From JBBRWV01 sp038248985 (GTDB taxonomy: Bacteria; Planctomycetota; Phycisphaerae; WQYP01): a DNA stretch of 22,572 bases. Under the pieces are notes generated by a model that searched no databases, was not told the origin of the DNA, and worked only from the letters and a program-made list of their open reading frames with translations. Below are positions 6,935-14,994 of this stretch, piece by piece; within the stretch, counting starts at the first letter, position 1, and each line of letters begins with the position of its first letter. Made by a program: the position numbers and the translations under genes. Location of the stretch: positions 1-22,572 of the forward strand of contig JBBRWV010000056.1 of assembly GCA_038248985.1 (NCBI GenBank), read 5' to 3'.

Positions 6935-8281
6935 ATGCCCACCACTAAAGGTCAATCCATCTGGCCCACCCGCGTCGCCTGGCCCAGAGCCGCTTCTGGA
7001 ACCGCCACCGCCTCCGCCGAACTCCTCCCCGCCCTCGCCGGCGGCCCCTCCCCCCGCGCCTACCTCGGTCGCTCCCGTTTCACCCTCGCCCCCCTCTCCC
7101 TCTCCCTCGACCAACTCCTCTTCCTCATCACCGCCGCTCTCCTCTGCGTTGGTCTCGTCATGGTCCAATCCGCCGACGCCCGCGTCCGCGGCGTCAACGA
7201 AAACTGGCTCGCCCAAACCTTCAACAACAAAAACGCCATCCACGCCGGACTCGCCCTCGTCGTCCTGACCCTCATCTGGCGCACCGACTACCGCCGACTC
7301 CTCGGCTCCTCCCTACCCAAATCCCCCGCCCTCTGGCTCGTCGTACTCACCATCGCCTTCCTCGTCGCCGTCCTCTACACCCCCCTCGGCAAAGAAATTA
7401 ACGGTGCCCGCCGCTGGATGTCCCTCGGCCCCATCGGCTTCCAACCCTCCGAACTCGCCAAACTCTCCCTCGTCCTCTTCGTCTCCGCCTACGCCGTCCA
7501 CCGCGCTCCCTCCCTCCGCTCCCTCCTCAAAGGCTTCCTCCCCCTCGTCCTCGTCTTTGGTCTCGCCCTCGGCCTCGTCGTCAAAGAAGACTTCGGCACC
7601 ACCGTCCTCATCGCCGCCGTCGTCTTCGTCCTCATCCTCATGGCCGGCACCAAACTCTGGCACGTCTCCCTCCTCCTCCCGCCTGCCGCCCTCGTCATCT
7701 ACCACATGCTCAGCGAACCCTGGCGCCGTGACCGCCTCCTCGCCTTCCTCGACCCCGAAAAATACGCCAACTCCGTCGGCTACCACGTCATCCAATCACT
7801 CCTCACCATCGGCTCCGGCGAATTATGGGGCCGCGGCCTCGGCAACGGCATCCAAAAAATGGGCTACCTCCCCGAAGACAATACCGACTTCATCTTCGCC
7901 GTCGTCTGCGAAGAACTCGGCTTCCCCGGCGCCCTCCTCATCCTCGGCCTCTTCCTCGCCTTCGTCCTCATCGGCTGGCGCATCGCCTCCCGCTGCAACT
8001 CCCTCTTCGGCAAAATGGTCGCCTTCGGCATCACCGCCATGATCGGCCTCCAAGCCGCCATGAACGTCGCCGTCGTCACCGCCTCCATGCCCACCAAAGG
8101 CATCGCACTCCCCCTCATCTCCTCCGGCGGCACCGGCTGGATCATGAACGCCGCCGCCATCGGCGTCCTCATGTCCATCGAACGCACCCACCGCAAAGAA
8201 TCCGCTCGCGCCCGCTCCGGCATCGCCCCCCCAGCCCTCGGCTTCCCCGTTCTGATGCACGGTAACGGCGTAACGGAGTAA
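6935..8281 (+). CDS. ftsW: Septal SEDS peptidoglycan glycosyltransferase FtsW
   Basis: A 448-aa SEDS-family membrane protein that polymerises lipid II at the division septum with its cognate class B penicillin-binding protein. Visible signatures: NGARRWMSLGPIGFQPSELAKL, EDFGTT, a GSGELWGRGLGNGIQKMGYLPE stretch (here in two parts, GSGELWGRGLGNG and IQKMGYLPE), TDFIFAVVCEELGFPG, and the closing ALPLISSGGTGWIMNAAAIG. Around ten hydrophobic helices are apparent after a cytoplasmic N-terminal region of about 60 residues that is longer than usual. The start ATG 6935 has GCAGG at 6922-6926, eight bases upstream; an in-frame extension upstream would run through the repeat-filled gap and is rejected. 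FtsW is favoured over RodA because of its place between mraY and murG. Its 3' end forms part of a hairpin with the ftsW-murG gap. Confidence 0.95.
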   Translation: MPTTKGQSIWPTRVAWPRAASGTATASAELLPALAGGPSPRAYLGRSRFTLAPLSLSLDQLLFLITAALLCVGLVMVQSADARVRGVNENWLAQTFNNKNAIHAGLALVVLTLIWRTDYRRLLGSSLPKSPALWLVVLTIAFLVAVLYTPLGKEINGARRWMSLGPIGFQPSELAKLSLVLFVSAYAVHRAPSLRSLLKGFLPLVLVFGLALGLVVKEDFGTTVLIAAVVFVLILMAGTKLWHVSLLLPPAALVIYHMLSEPWRRDRLLAFLDPEKYANSVGYHVIQSLLTIGSGELWGRGLGNGIQKMGYLPEDNTDFIFAVVCEELGFPGALLILGLFLAFVLIGWRIASRCNSLFGKMVAFGITAMIGLQAAMNVAVVTASMPTKGIALPLISSGGTGWIMNAAAIGVLMSIERTHRKESARARSGIAPPALGFPVLMHGNGVTE

Positions 8282-8325
8282 CCGCGTATCGGGTCAGTTC
8301 GCCAACTCCGATACCCCGTTACTCC
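8275..8325 (+). repeat. Long imperfect hairpin spanning the ftsW stop codon
   Basis: GGAGTAAC (8275-8282, containing the TAA stop) pairs with GTTACTCC (8318-8325); TATCGG (8287-8292) pairs with CCGATA (8308-8313); GTT (8297-8299) can pair with AAC (8304-8306). Between the two main stems CGCG faces CCCC, giving two GC pairs. Just upstream GTAACGG is repeated in direct orientation (8262-8268 and 8270-8276). There is no T-run, so it is not a standard terminator; it may modulate murG expression or be an intergenic repeat. Confidence 0.6.
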
Positions 8326-8353
8326 CATTCCTCTCCAAGGCAAGGATGCTTAT

Positions 8354-9757
8354 ATGAGCCTCGTCATCTGGCCCCATCGTCTCCATCCCCTCCTCCACGC
8401 CATCGTCGCCCACCCCCTCCACATGAACGCCCAAAACACCCCCCCGCAAAACTCCCCCGCTCCCACCTCGCCCCTCACTCCACCCGCCTCCCTCGCCTCC
8501 ACCGTCCCCACCTTCCTCGCTTCCCCCGCCCGAAAATTCCGCGTCATCCTCGCCGGCGGCGGCACCGGCGGACACCTCTACCCCGGCCTCTCCATCGCCC
8601 AGGCCCTCCAAGCCCAACTCGGCGACTCCCTCGAACTCATCTGGGCCGCCACACCCCGCCCCGTCGACCAACGCCTCCTCTCCAGCTTCGGCCCCCGCTA
8701 CATTCGCCAACCCGTCCAACCCCTCCAAAAAAATATCAAAAAACTCTGGGCCTTCTGGAAAGGCTGGTTCCAATCCTGCCGCTACTGGAAAGCCGCCTTC
8801 GCCACCACCCCCGTCGATGCCGTCGTCGCTCTCGGTGGCTACGCCGCAGGACCCGCCGCCTACATCGCCTCCAAACGCGGCATCCCCGTCATCCTCCTCA
8901 ACCCCGACGCTCTCCCCGGCCTAGCCAACCGCTTCCTCCTCCGCCGCTCCAACCTCGTCATCACCCAATGGCCCCTCAGTCCCGACTACCACGAAGTCGT
9001 CCGCGGCCGCACCCTCGCCCTCGGCTGCCCCATCCGCACCGATCTCCTCAACCGCACCCGCCCCCAAGCCGCCGCCCAGCTCAACCTCGACCCTTCCCTC
9101 AAAACCCTCGTCATCACCGGTGCCTCCCTCGGTGCCAAAACCATCAACGACGCCCTCCTCGCCCTCCTCCATAACGCCGAGTTCCGCAAAGTCTTCGAAC
9201 CCGCCCCCGCCGACGCCCCCACAGCTCTTCACGCCACCATCCCCGCCCCTGAAATCGACCATCCCCACTTGGAAATCGGAACCCCTCCCCAACAATGGCA
9301 AATCCTCCACCTCGCCGGCCTCGACCAAGCCGCCGAAGTCCGCGCCGCCTACGCCAAATTCCCCCTCCTCCGCGCCACCATCCTCGACTACTGCGATGAC
9401 ATGGCCTCCGTCTGGGCCATCGCCGATCTCGCCATCGCCCGCGCCGGTGCCAGCACCTGTGCCGAACTCACCGCCTGCGGTATCCCCTCCATCCTCCTCC
9501 CCTATCCCTACCACAAAGACCTCCACCAACGCGCCAACGCCCTCGAACTCGCCCGCGCCGGTGCCGCCATTATTGTCGATGACGAAAAAAACGCCGCCGC
9601 CAACGCCCCCGCTGTAAAAAACGCACTCCTTCCGCTACTCTATGATTCCGTCGTCCGCGAACGCATGGCCGACGCCGCCCGCGCCGCCGGCAAGCCCGAC
9701 GCCGCCCAAAATATCGCCACGGAAATTCTCGCCCTGATCGCCCCAAAAATGCGATAA
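8354..9757 (+). CDS. murG: Undecaprenyl-PP-MurNAc-pentapeptide-UDPGlcNAc transferase (MurG)
   Basis: A GT-B glycosyltransferase on the inner face of the membrane that adds GlcNAc to lipid I to make lipid II. It is 467 aa against about 360 in most bacteria. Key motifs: VILAGGGTGGHLYPGLSIA with GGGTGGH at 68-74, VVALGGYAAGPAA near 157-169, VITGASLGAKTIND near 253-266, and the UDP-GlcNAc-binding IARAGASTCAELTACGIP at about 361-378 followed by LPYPYHKDLHQRANA. The extra length comes from an N-terminal region of about 60 residues rich in Pro, Ala and Thr, plus an insert at about 283-318. AAGGA at 8342-8346 supports ATG 8354; the internal ATG 8423 lacks a Shine-Dalgarno sequence but would remove part of the odd extension. 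Confidence 0.95.
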   Translation: MSLVIWPHRLHPLLHAIVAHPLHMNAQNTPPQNSPAPTSPLTPPASLASTVPTFLASPARKFRVILAGGGTGGHLYPGLSIAQALQAQLGDSLELIWAATPRPVDQRLLSSFGPRYIRQPVQPLQKNIKKLWAFWKGWFQSCRYWKAAFATTPVDAVVALGGYAAGPAAYIASKRGIPVILLNPDALPGLANRFLLRRSNLVITQWPLSPDYHEVVRGRTLALGCPIRTDLLNRTRPQAAAQLNLDPSLKTLVITGASLGAKTINDALLALLHNAEFRKVFEPAPADAPTALHATIPAPEIDHPHLEIGTPPQQWQILHLAGLDQAAEVRAAYAKFPLLRATILDYCDDMASVWAIADLAIARAGASTCAELTACGIPSILLPYPYHKDLHQRANALELARAGAAIIVDDEKNAAANAPAVKNALLPLLYDSVVRERMADAARAAGKPDAAQNIATEILALIAPKMR

Positions 9758-9777
9758 ACTCAATTGGGTTCAGCGGC

Positions 9778-9822
9778 CAGGGGTCATGGGTCCGCAAATC
9801 GTTTGCCGACCCTTGACCCCTG
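9778..9822 (+). repeat. Strong hairpin in the murG-murC gap
   Basis: Arms 9778-9798 and 9802-9822 pair over 21 positions with only two mismatches: nine pairs (C then AGGGGTCA with TGACCCCT then G), mismatch, GGGTC/GACCC, mismatch, GCAAA/TTTGC, loop TCG. It starts 21 bases after the murG stop and ends 23 bases before the murC Shine-Dalgarno sequence. No T-run follows. It may be a REP or MITE-like element, a processing site, or an attenuating structure. Confidence 0.7.
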
Positions 9823-9860
9823 TACCTGGCACCTCCCCAACCGCAAGGAGGCGGTCGTAC

Positions 9861-11357
9861 ATGCCCCCGATTATTACGCAAAGCAAAACCGTCATGTTAA
9901 CTGTTCAAGATCTCCTCCATACCCTCGCCCCCAAACCGGAAACACCCTTCTCCGGACAGCACATCCACTTCATCGGCATCGGCGGCTCCGGCATGTCCGG
10001 CCTCGCCCAAATGCTCCTCAACTTCGGCGCCCACGTCTCCGGCACCGATCGCCAACCCTCCTCCTCCACCCGCAAACTCGCCCAACTCGGCGCCACCATC
10101 CTCTACGAACAAGTCGGCGCTTCCCTCCCCCCCGATACCCACATCGTCGTCTACTCCGCCGCTATCAAATCCGATCACCCCGAACGCCTCGAAGCCGCCT
10201 CCCGCTCCCAACACCGCAAAATCGAAATCCTCAAATACGCCCAGATGCTCGGACGCGTCATGAAACTCAAACACGGCATCGCCATCGCCGGCACCCACGG
10301 CAAATCCACCACCACCGCCATGACCGCCCACGTCCTCCTCTCCGCCGGCAAAGACCCCTCCTTCGTCGTCGGCGCCACCGTCCCCCAGCTCGGCGGCTCC
10401 GCCCACGCCGGCAAGGGCGAACAGTTCGTCGTCGAAGCCTGCGAATTCGACCGCTCCTTCCACAACCTCCACCCCCACATCGGCGTCGTCCTCAACATCG
10501 AGGAAGACCACCTCGACTACTACAAAGACATCACCGAAATCAACGAAAGCTTCCACAAGTTCCTCTCCCAGATCGACCCCGCCGGCGTCGCCCTCATCTG
10601 CGCCAGCGATAAAAACTGCGAACTCGTCTCCACCAACCTCGACTGCTCCGTCGAAACCTACGGCATCGACACCCCCGCCGATTGGCAAGCCACCGGCATC
10701 CGCCGCTTCCAAGGCAAAGCCCACTTCCACGTCACCTACAAAGGCCGCAAAATGGGCCGCCTCTCCCTCTCCATCGCCGGACGCCACAACGTCGGTAACG
10801 CCACCGTCGCCGCCGCCATCGCCACCCACTGCGGCGTCCCCTGGGACAAAATCGCCGCCGCCGTCGAATCCTTCCGCGGTGCCGACCGCCGCAGCCAGCT
10901 TCTCGGCACACTCCCCGTCCCCGGCGGCCAGGTCACCGTCGTCGACGACTACGGCCATCATCCCACCGAAATCCGCGCCACCCTCCTCGCCCTCCGCGAA
11001 CACTACCGCCCCAACCGTCTCGTCTGCGTCTTCCAACCCCACCAGCACAGCCGCACCCGCTTCCTCCTCGATGATTTCTCCCGCAGCTTCGCCCACGCCG
11101 ACATCACCATCGTCCCCGACATCCACTTCGTCCGCGACAGCGAAGCCGACCGCAAATCCGTCAGCGCCGAAATGCTCGTCGAAAAAATCCGCGCCAACGG
11201 CCGCGAAGCCCTCTACCTCCCCACCTTCAAACAAATCGTCCAACATTTACACTCCTCCATGCTCCCGGGTGACCTCATCGTCTCGATGGGTGCCGGCCCG
11301 GTTTGGGAAATAACTGATGAACTGGTTCGAACAATTCGGGGATGCGGTACGACTTGA
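9861..11357 (+). CDS. murC: UDP-N-acetylmuramate--L-alanine ligase (MurC)
   Basis: The 498-aa cytoplasmic ATP-dependent ligase that adds L-Ala to UDP-MurNAc. N-terminal Rossmann motif HFIGIGGSGMSGLAQML (GIGGSGMSGLA at 39-49), ATP loop GTHGKSTTT at 144-152, VVEACEFDRSFHNLHP with LNIEEDHLDYY at 211-221, AGRHNVGNATVAAA at 306-319, DDYGHHPTEI at 362-371 and FQPHQHSRT at 391-399 are all canonical for MurC. The start is set by AAGGAGG at 9845-9851, nine bases before ATG 9861; the earlier in-frame ATG 9786 lies in the hairpin. It follows murG and overlaps murB by 41 bases, so murC and murB are likely translated in a coupled way. Confidence 0.96.
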   Translation: MPPIITQSKTVMLTVQDLLHTLAPKPETPFSGQHIHFIGIGGSGMSGLAQMLLNFGAHVSGTDRQPSSSTRKLAQLGATILYEQVGASLPPDTHIVVYSAAIKSDHPERLEAASRSQHRKIEILKYAQMLGRVMKLKHGIAIAGTHGKSTTTAMTAHVLLSAGKDPSFVVGATVPQLGGSAHAGKGEQFVVEACEFDRSFHNLHPHIGVVLNIEEDHLDYYKDITEINESFHKFLSQIDPAGVALICASDKNCELVSTNLDCSVETYGIDTPADWQATGIRRFQGKAHFHVTYKGRKMGRLSLSIAGRHNVGNATVAAAIATHCGVPWDKIAAAVESFRGADRRSQLLGTLPVPGGQVTVVDDYGHHPTEIRATLLALREHYRPNRLVCVFQPHQHSRTRFLLDDFSRSFAHADITIVPDIHFVRDSEADRKSVSAEMLVEKIRANGREALYLPTFKQIVQHLHSSMLPGDLIVSMGAGPVWEITDELVRTIRGCGTT

Positions 11358-12195
11358 CGTCCCGCTCGCGCCGCTCACCTGGTTCGGTTGCGGCGGCCCC
11401 GCCAAATTCTTCTGCACCCCGCAGGACACCACCCAGCTCCAGGCCATCGTTGCGCGCCTCCGCGAAAACGACATCCCCATCTACGTCCTCGGCAGCGGCG
11501 CCAACCTCCTCGTCCACGATGCCGGCGTCGACGGCGCCGTCGTCTCCCTCTCCCATCCCTTCTTCAAAAAAGTCTCCATCGACCAGGAAACACTCACCGC
11601 CGGCGCCGGCAAAGACGTCCAAAAACTCGTCCTCGAAGCCACCCACGCCGGCCTCTCCGGCCTCGAGTGCCTCGCCGGTATCCCCGGCTCCGTCGGGGGC
11701 GAACTCAAAATGAACGCCGGCGGCGCCTTCGGCGACATCGGCTCCTCCGTCCACACCGTCACCGTCCTTGACGCCAACGGCCAAATCTACACCCACGAAA
11801 AAGACGACCTCGTCTTCGAGTACCGCAAATCCAACATCGCCGCCAAGTTCATCCTCCAAGCCTCCTTCGCCCTCGCTCAGGATGACCCCCAACGCATCAT
11901 GACCAAGGTCAAGGAAATCTGGATGTTCAAAAAAAACTCCCAACCCCTCGCCGAAAAATCCGCCGGATGCATCTTCAAAAACCCCCGTGGCCTCTCCGCC
12001 GGCGCCCTCATCGACCAGTCCGGCATGAAAGGCACCACCTCCGGCGGCGCCGAAGTCTCCTCCAAACACGCCAACTTCATCACCGCCAAAAACGGCACCA
12101 AAGCCGCCGACATCCTCGCCCTCATCGAAACCGTCAAAGCCCGCGTCAAAGACAAATTCGACGTCAACCTCGAAACCGAAGTCGTCATCTGGTAA
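11317..12195 (+). CDS. murB: UDP-N-acetylenolpyruvoylglucosamine reductase (MurB)
   Basis: A 292-aa FAD enzyme that reduces UDP-GlcNAc-enolpyruvate to UDP-MurNAc. FAD-binding motifs: LTWFGCGGPAKFF at 20-32, VLGSGANLLV at 57-66, and LAGIPGSVGGELKMNAGGAFG at about 119-139 (shown here as its core GIPGSVGG and NAGGAFG). Catalytic candidates are Arg170 in FEYRKSN, Cys218 in SAGCIFKNP (Ser in E. coli, Cys in a number of other MurBs) and Glu287 near the C-terminus. The short Tyr-loop-less architecture suggests a type II-like protein, but I am less sure of that. ATG 11317 lies inside murC (41-base overlap), with GGGA about nine bases upstream. It is placed between murC and ddl as in many dcw clusters. 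Confidence 0.95.
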   Translation: MNWFEQFGDAVRLDVPLAPLTWFGCGGPAKFFCTPQDTTQLQAIVARLRENDIPIYVLGSGANLLVHDAGVDGAVVSLSHPFFKKVSIDQETLTAGAGKDVQKLVLEATHAGLSGLECLAGIPGSVGGELKMNAGGAFGDIGSSVHTVTVLDANGQIYTHEKDDLVFEYRKSNIAAKFILQASFALAQDDPQRIMTKVKEIWMFKKNSQPLAEKSAGCIFKNPRGLSAGALIDQSGMKGTTSGGAEVSSKHANFITAKNGTKAADILALIETVKARVKDKFDVNLETEVVIW

Positions 12196-12305
12196 ACAAA
12201 TTGGTAACTAAACGGGTTACTAATTATGCGCCCCCAGGCCCCAACCGCCCGAAATGATACACTGGCACCCTTCCTGCCCTCGTGAACAAAACACAGGAGC
12301 GAATC

Positions 12306-13262
12306 ATGGACGATCGCAAACTCAGCATCACTCTCCTCTGCGGCGGCATCTCCGCCGAACGCGAAATCTCCCTCCTCACCGGCACCCAAATCGCCGAAGC
12401 CCTCCGCACCCTCGGCCATCGCGTCTGGCAATCCGACATCTCCCCGGACAATCTCTCCGCCCTCGACAAACCCTGTGACCTCATCTTCCCCGCCCTCCAC
12501 GGCCTCTTCGGCGAAGACGGCCAACTCCAACACATCCTCGAAGAACGCGGACTCCCCTTCGTCGGCTCCGGCGAAGAAGCCTCCCGCCTCGGTATGGACA
12601 AAGCCGCCACCAAAGCCCGCCTCCTCGAAAACCTCGTCCCCACACCCAACTGGCAAATCGTCTCCACCCAAAATTACGACAAAAACACCTGGCTCCCCGC
12701 CGGCGGTGGGGGGGGCATCGCCTACCCCTGCGTCATCAAACCCATCGCTGAAGGCTCCTCCGTCGGCTGCAAAATCTGCCACAACCTCCCCGAAGCCAAA
12801 GCCCACCTCGAAGCCACACTCCCCCAATACGGCTCCATGCTCGTCGAACAATTCGTCGACGGACTCGAACTCACCGTCGGCCTCCTCGATGGCCGCACCC
12901 TCCCCGTCATCTGGATCCAACCCGCCACCACCTTCTATGACTTCGCCGCCAAATACACCCGCGATGACACCGCCTACCTCTTCGATTCCCAAATCCCTCT
13001 CCCCACCGCCGTCCTCGACCAGGTCCGCAAAGCCGCCGAAGACACCCACCGCGTCGTCGGCTGTCGCCACCTCTCCCGCGTCGACGTCATGGTTGACCGC
13101 CACTCCCACGAACCCTACGTCCTCGAAATCAACACCATGCCCGGCTTCACCTCCCACTCCCTCGTCCCCAAAGCCGCCCAAAAAGCCGGCATCCCCTTCA
13201 CCGTACTCTGCCAGCGCCTCGCCCAAATGGCCCTCCGCTACTCCGTCGTAAACTCCCACTAA
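12306..13262 (+). CDS. ddl: D-alanine--D-alanine ligase
   Basis: A 318-aa ATP-grasp enzyme that makes the D-Ala-D-Ala substrate of MurF. Motifs: LLCGGISAEREISLLTG (Glu18/Glu20 region binding the first D-Ala), HGLFGEDGQLQ at 65-75, ATP-grasp VIKPIAEGSSVG at 143-154, TTFYDFAAKYTRDDTAY with Tyr217 in the omega loop, SRVDVMVD at 257-264 and LEINTMPGFTSHSLVP at 273-288. AGGAG at 12295-12299 favours ATG 12306; the GTG at 12282 would add eight residues. Unusually, residues 133-137 are five glycines, coded over a run of eight G (12708-12715), in the variable loop before the ATP-grasp strand. A small GTAAC/GTTAC repeat (12204-12222 region) lies in the 110-base gap after murB. Confidence 0.96.
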   Translation: MDDRKLSITLLCGGISAEREISLLTGTQIAEALRTLGHRVWQSDISPDNLSALDKPCDLIFPALHGLFGEDGQLQHILEERGLPFVGSGEEASRLGMDKAATKARLLENLVPTPNWQIVSTQNYDKNTWLPAGGGGGIAYPCVIKPIAEGSSVGCKICHNLPEAKAHLEATLPQYGSMLVEQFVDGLELTVGLLDGRTLPVIWIQPATTFYDFAAKYTRDDTAYLFDSQIPLPTAVLDQVRKAAEDTHRVVGCRHLSRVDVMVDRHSHEPYVLEINTMPGFTSHSLVPKAAQKAGIPFTVLCQRLAQMALRYSVVNSH

Positions 13263-13327
13263 CCAATCCCCCATCCTTCTTGATTATTCCTTCTTGCTCC
13301 TTTCTTCTCCAAACATCGGAACCCCCC

Positions 13328-14323
13328 ATGCCCCTCAGCAAACAACTCCTCAAATCCCCCTGGCTCCGCAGCGTCGCCATCGTCGTCGTCATCCTCGCCA
13401 TCACCTTCACTTCCATCCACCTCTATGGCTGGGTCAACCGCTACGCCCACCGCGTCGTCGAAAACCGCGTCGCCCAGATCCCCGTCAGCATCACCCTCGC
13501 CAACACCCCCTCCTGGCTCCACGAAGCCATTACCAACGACATCCTCAGCGAAGCCGTCTCCCTCGCCCGCCGCGATGATGCCATGTTCGCCCGCTTTCAA
13601 AACCCCACCGACACCGCCATCTTCGAAGAAATCCGCGCCACCTACTCCACCAACCTCTCCCTCCGCTCCAACGCCTGGGTCAAAAAAATTACCCGCATCC
13701 AGCGCGTCCCCGTCCCTCAGCACAACCTCCAACGCATCGAAATCTACGCCGAGTATCGCCAGCCCGTCGCCTGGCTCCGCATCAATGACAAATTCGTCCT
13801 CATCGATGACGAATTCGTCCGCCTCCCCGGAGACTACACCGATGCCGACCGCCTCGCCACCGGCGGCGGCGCCTCCTTCCTCACCATCACCGGCCTCGTC
13901 GAAAATCCCCCCAACTCCCTCCCCGATCCCGGCCGCCCCTTCACCGCCCCCGAACTCCCCGCCGCGCTCCAACTCGCCAACCTCCTCAAATCCCAAAACT
14001 TCGCCCGCCAGATCGACTGCATCAACCTCGCCAACTACCACAGCCGTCTCGACCTCCTCGCCTCTCAAATCGTCCTCGAAACCATCTTCCGCACCCCCGA
14101 CAACAAACCCCGCCTCATCTACTGGGGCCGCCCCCTCGGCGAAGAACGCACCTGGGAAATCCCCTCCTCCGCCAAACTCAAAGCCCTTCAGCAAATCCAA
14201 AAAATCTACCAACGCATCGACGCCAACGCCGACTTCGTCGATATCCGCATCGATCAGGTCTGGATACCCAAACCCGCCACCGAAGCCCCCCTCCCCACCG
14301 CCCTCGCCCACGCCCGCAGCTAA
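13328..14323 (+). CDS. ftsQ: FtsQ/DivIB-like cell division protein
   Basis: A 331-aa protein with a short cytoplasmic N-terminus, one membrane helix at about 14-34 (SVAIVVVILAITFTSIHLYG) and an extracytoplasmic rest, which is the FtsQ plan. The region IEIYAEYRQPVAWLRINDK followed by FVLIDDEFVRLPGDY resembles the FtsQ segment after POTRA (REPVAxW...LVDxxGxxF), and YWGRPLGEERTWEIPSSAK-x-KALQ with FVDIRIDQVWIP resembles the family's C-terminal LG...KL..L...vDLRy pattern. Position after ddl agrees with standard dcw order. Sequence is divergent, so the call depends partly on context. The start ATG 13328 has only a weak CGGA upstream. It is the last + strand gene of the cluster: its TAA (14321-14323) overlaps the stop of a convergent gene and no ftsA or ftsZ follows. 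Confidence 0.72.
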   Translation: MPLSKQLLKSPWLRSVAIVVVILAITFTSIHLYGWVNRYAHRVVENRVAQIPVSITLANTPSWLHEAITNDILSEAVSLARRDDAMFARFQNPTDTAIFEEIRATYSTNLSLRSNAWVKKITRIQRVPVPQHNLQRIEIYAEYRQPVAWLRINDKFVLIDDEFVRLPGDYTDADRLATGGGASFLTITGLVENPPNSLPDPGRPFTAPELPAALQLANLLKSQNFARQIDCINLANYHSRLDLLASQIVLETIFRTPDNKPRLIYWGRPLGEERTWEIPSSAKLKALQQIQKIYQRIDANADFVDIRIDQVWIPKPATEAPLPTALAHARS

Positions 14324-14994
14324 CCCCCGCCCTCAGGCCCCAGTCCTCTGTCCTTAGCACTCACTCCTATGACGATCCCCACTCCTGCCCACACCCCTCC
14401 AATCACATAACTCATCCATCCCAGCCCCTCCCGCGCCGCCTCGCCCACCCCCTTCATCGGCCCCCACACAAACCAGCCTCGCCACGCCGCTGAAAAAAAA
14501 TCCATCTGCACATACATCAGCACCGGCAGCCCCATCACTAAAAATCCCAACCCCGCCAGCCCCCACACCCGCCACCGCCTCCCCGCCAAAACCCCCATCG
14601 TCAACACCATCCACCCCACCTGCAGCGCCGCCACGCGCAATATCGCCCCCGTCCCCACATCGCTCAGCACCGCGCACACGCTCAACACCGGCACCGCGCA
14701 AATCACCAGCACGCACACCTCCCACATCATCCCTACCATCCGCGGCACACAGGGCACATCCCGCCGCACGCACGGCCACACCAGCATCGTCATCACCACT
14801 AGCGCCAAATTCCCATACACCCACGCCCGATCCAAAATCTCCCCGCCTCCCGGTCCCGCTTGCCACACCACCTCCAGCGCACACAGCGTTAGACCCACCC
14901 CCGTCACCATCAGAGACGCCACCCCTACCCCCAGCGGAAAAGGCACCTCCCCCCCTTCTTGCTTCGTACTCCTTGCTTCTTGCGTCTCGCCCAT
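14320..14994 (-). CDS. Six-helix membrane protein of unknown function
   Basis: A 224-aa hydrophobic protein with about six predicted membrane helices, roughly at residues 18-43, 58-75, 87-110, 118-138, 143-166 and 192-214. I recognise no family motif. It is rich in Val, Gly, Trp and Met, partly because the sense strand here is G-rich. Its ATG (14994-14992 on the - strand) overlaps the stop of the upstream acyltransferase gene as TGATG, with AAGGGGG upstream, so translational coupling is very likely. Its codons end mainly in G, as in the two other - strand genes, which supports it being real. Its TAG overlaps the ftsQ stop in a convergent arrangement. The first 15 residues contain an AAGAAGCAAG sequence that also occurs in intergenic DNA elsewhere, so the N-terminus is uncertain. 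Confidence 0.65.
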   Translation of the reverse strand: MGETQEARSTKQEGGEVPFPLGVGVASLMVTGVGLTLCALEVVWQAGPGGGEILDRAWVYGNLALVVMTMLVWPCVRRDVPCVPRMVGMMWEVCVLVICAVPVLSVCAVLSDVGTGAILRVAALQVGWMVLTMGVLAGRRWRVWGLAGLGFLVMGLPVLMYVQMDFFSAAWRGWFVWGPMKGVGEAAREGLGWMSYVIGGVWAGVGIVIGVSAKDRGLGPEGGG

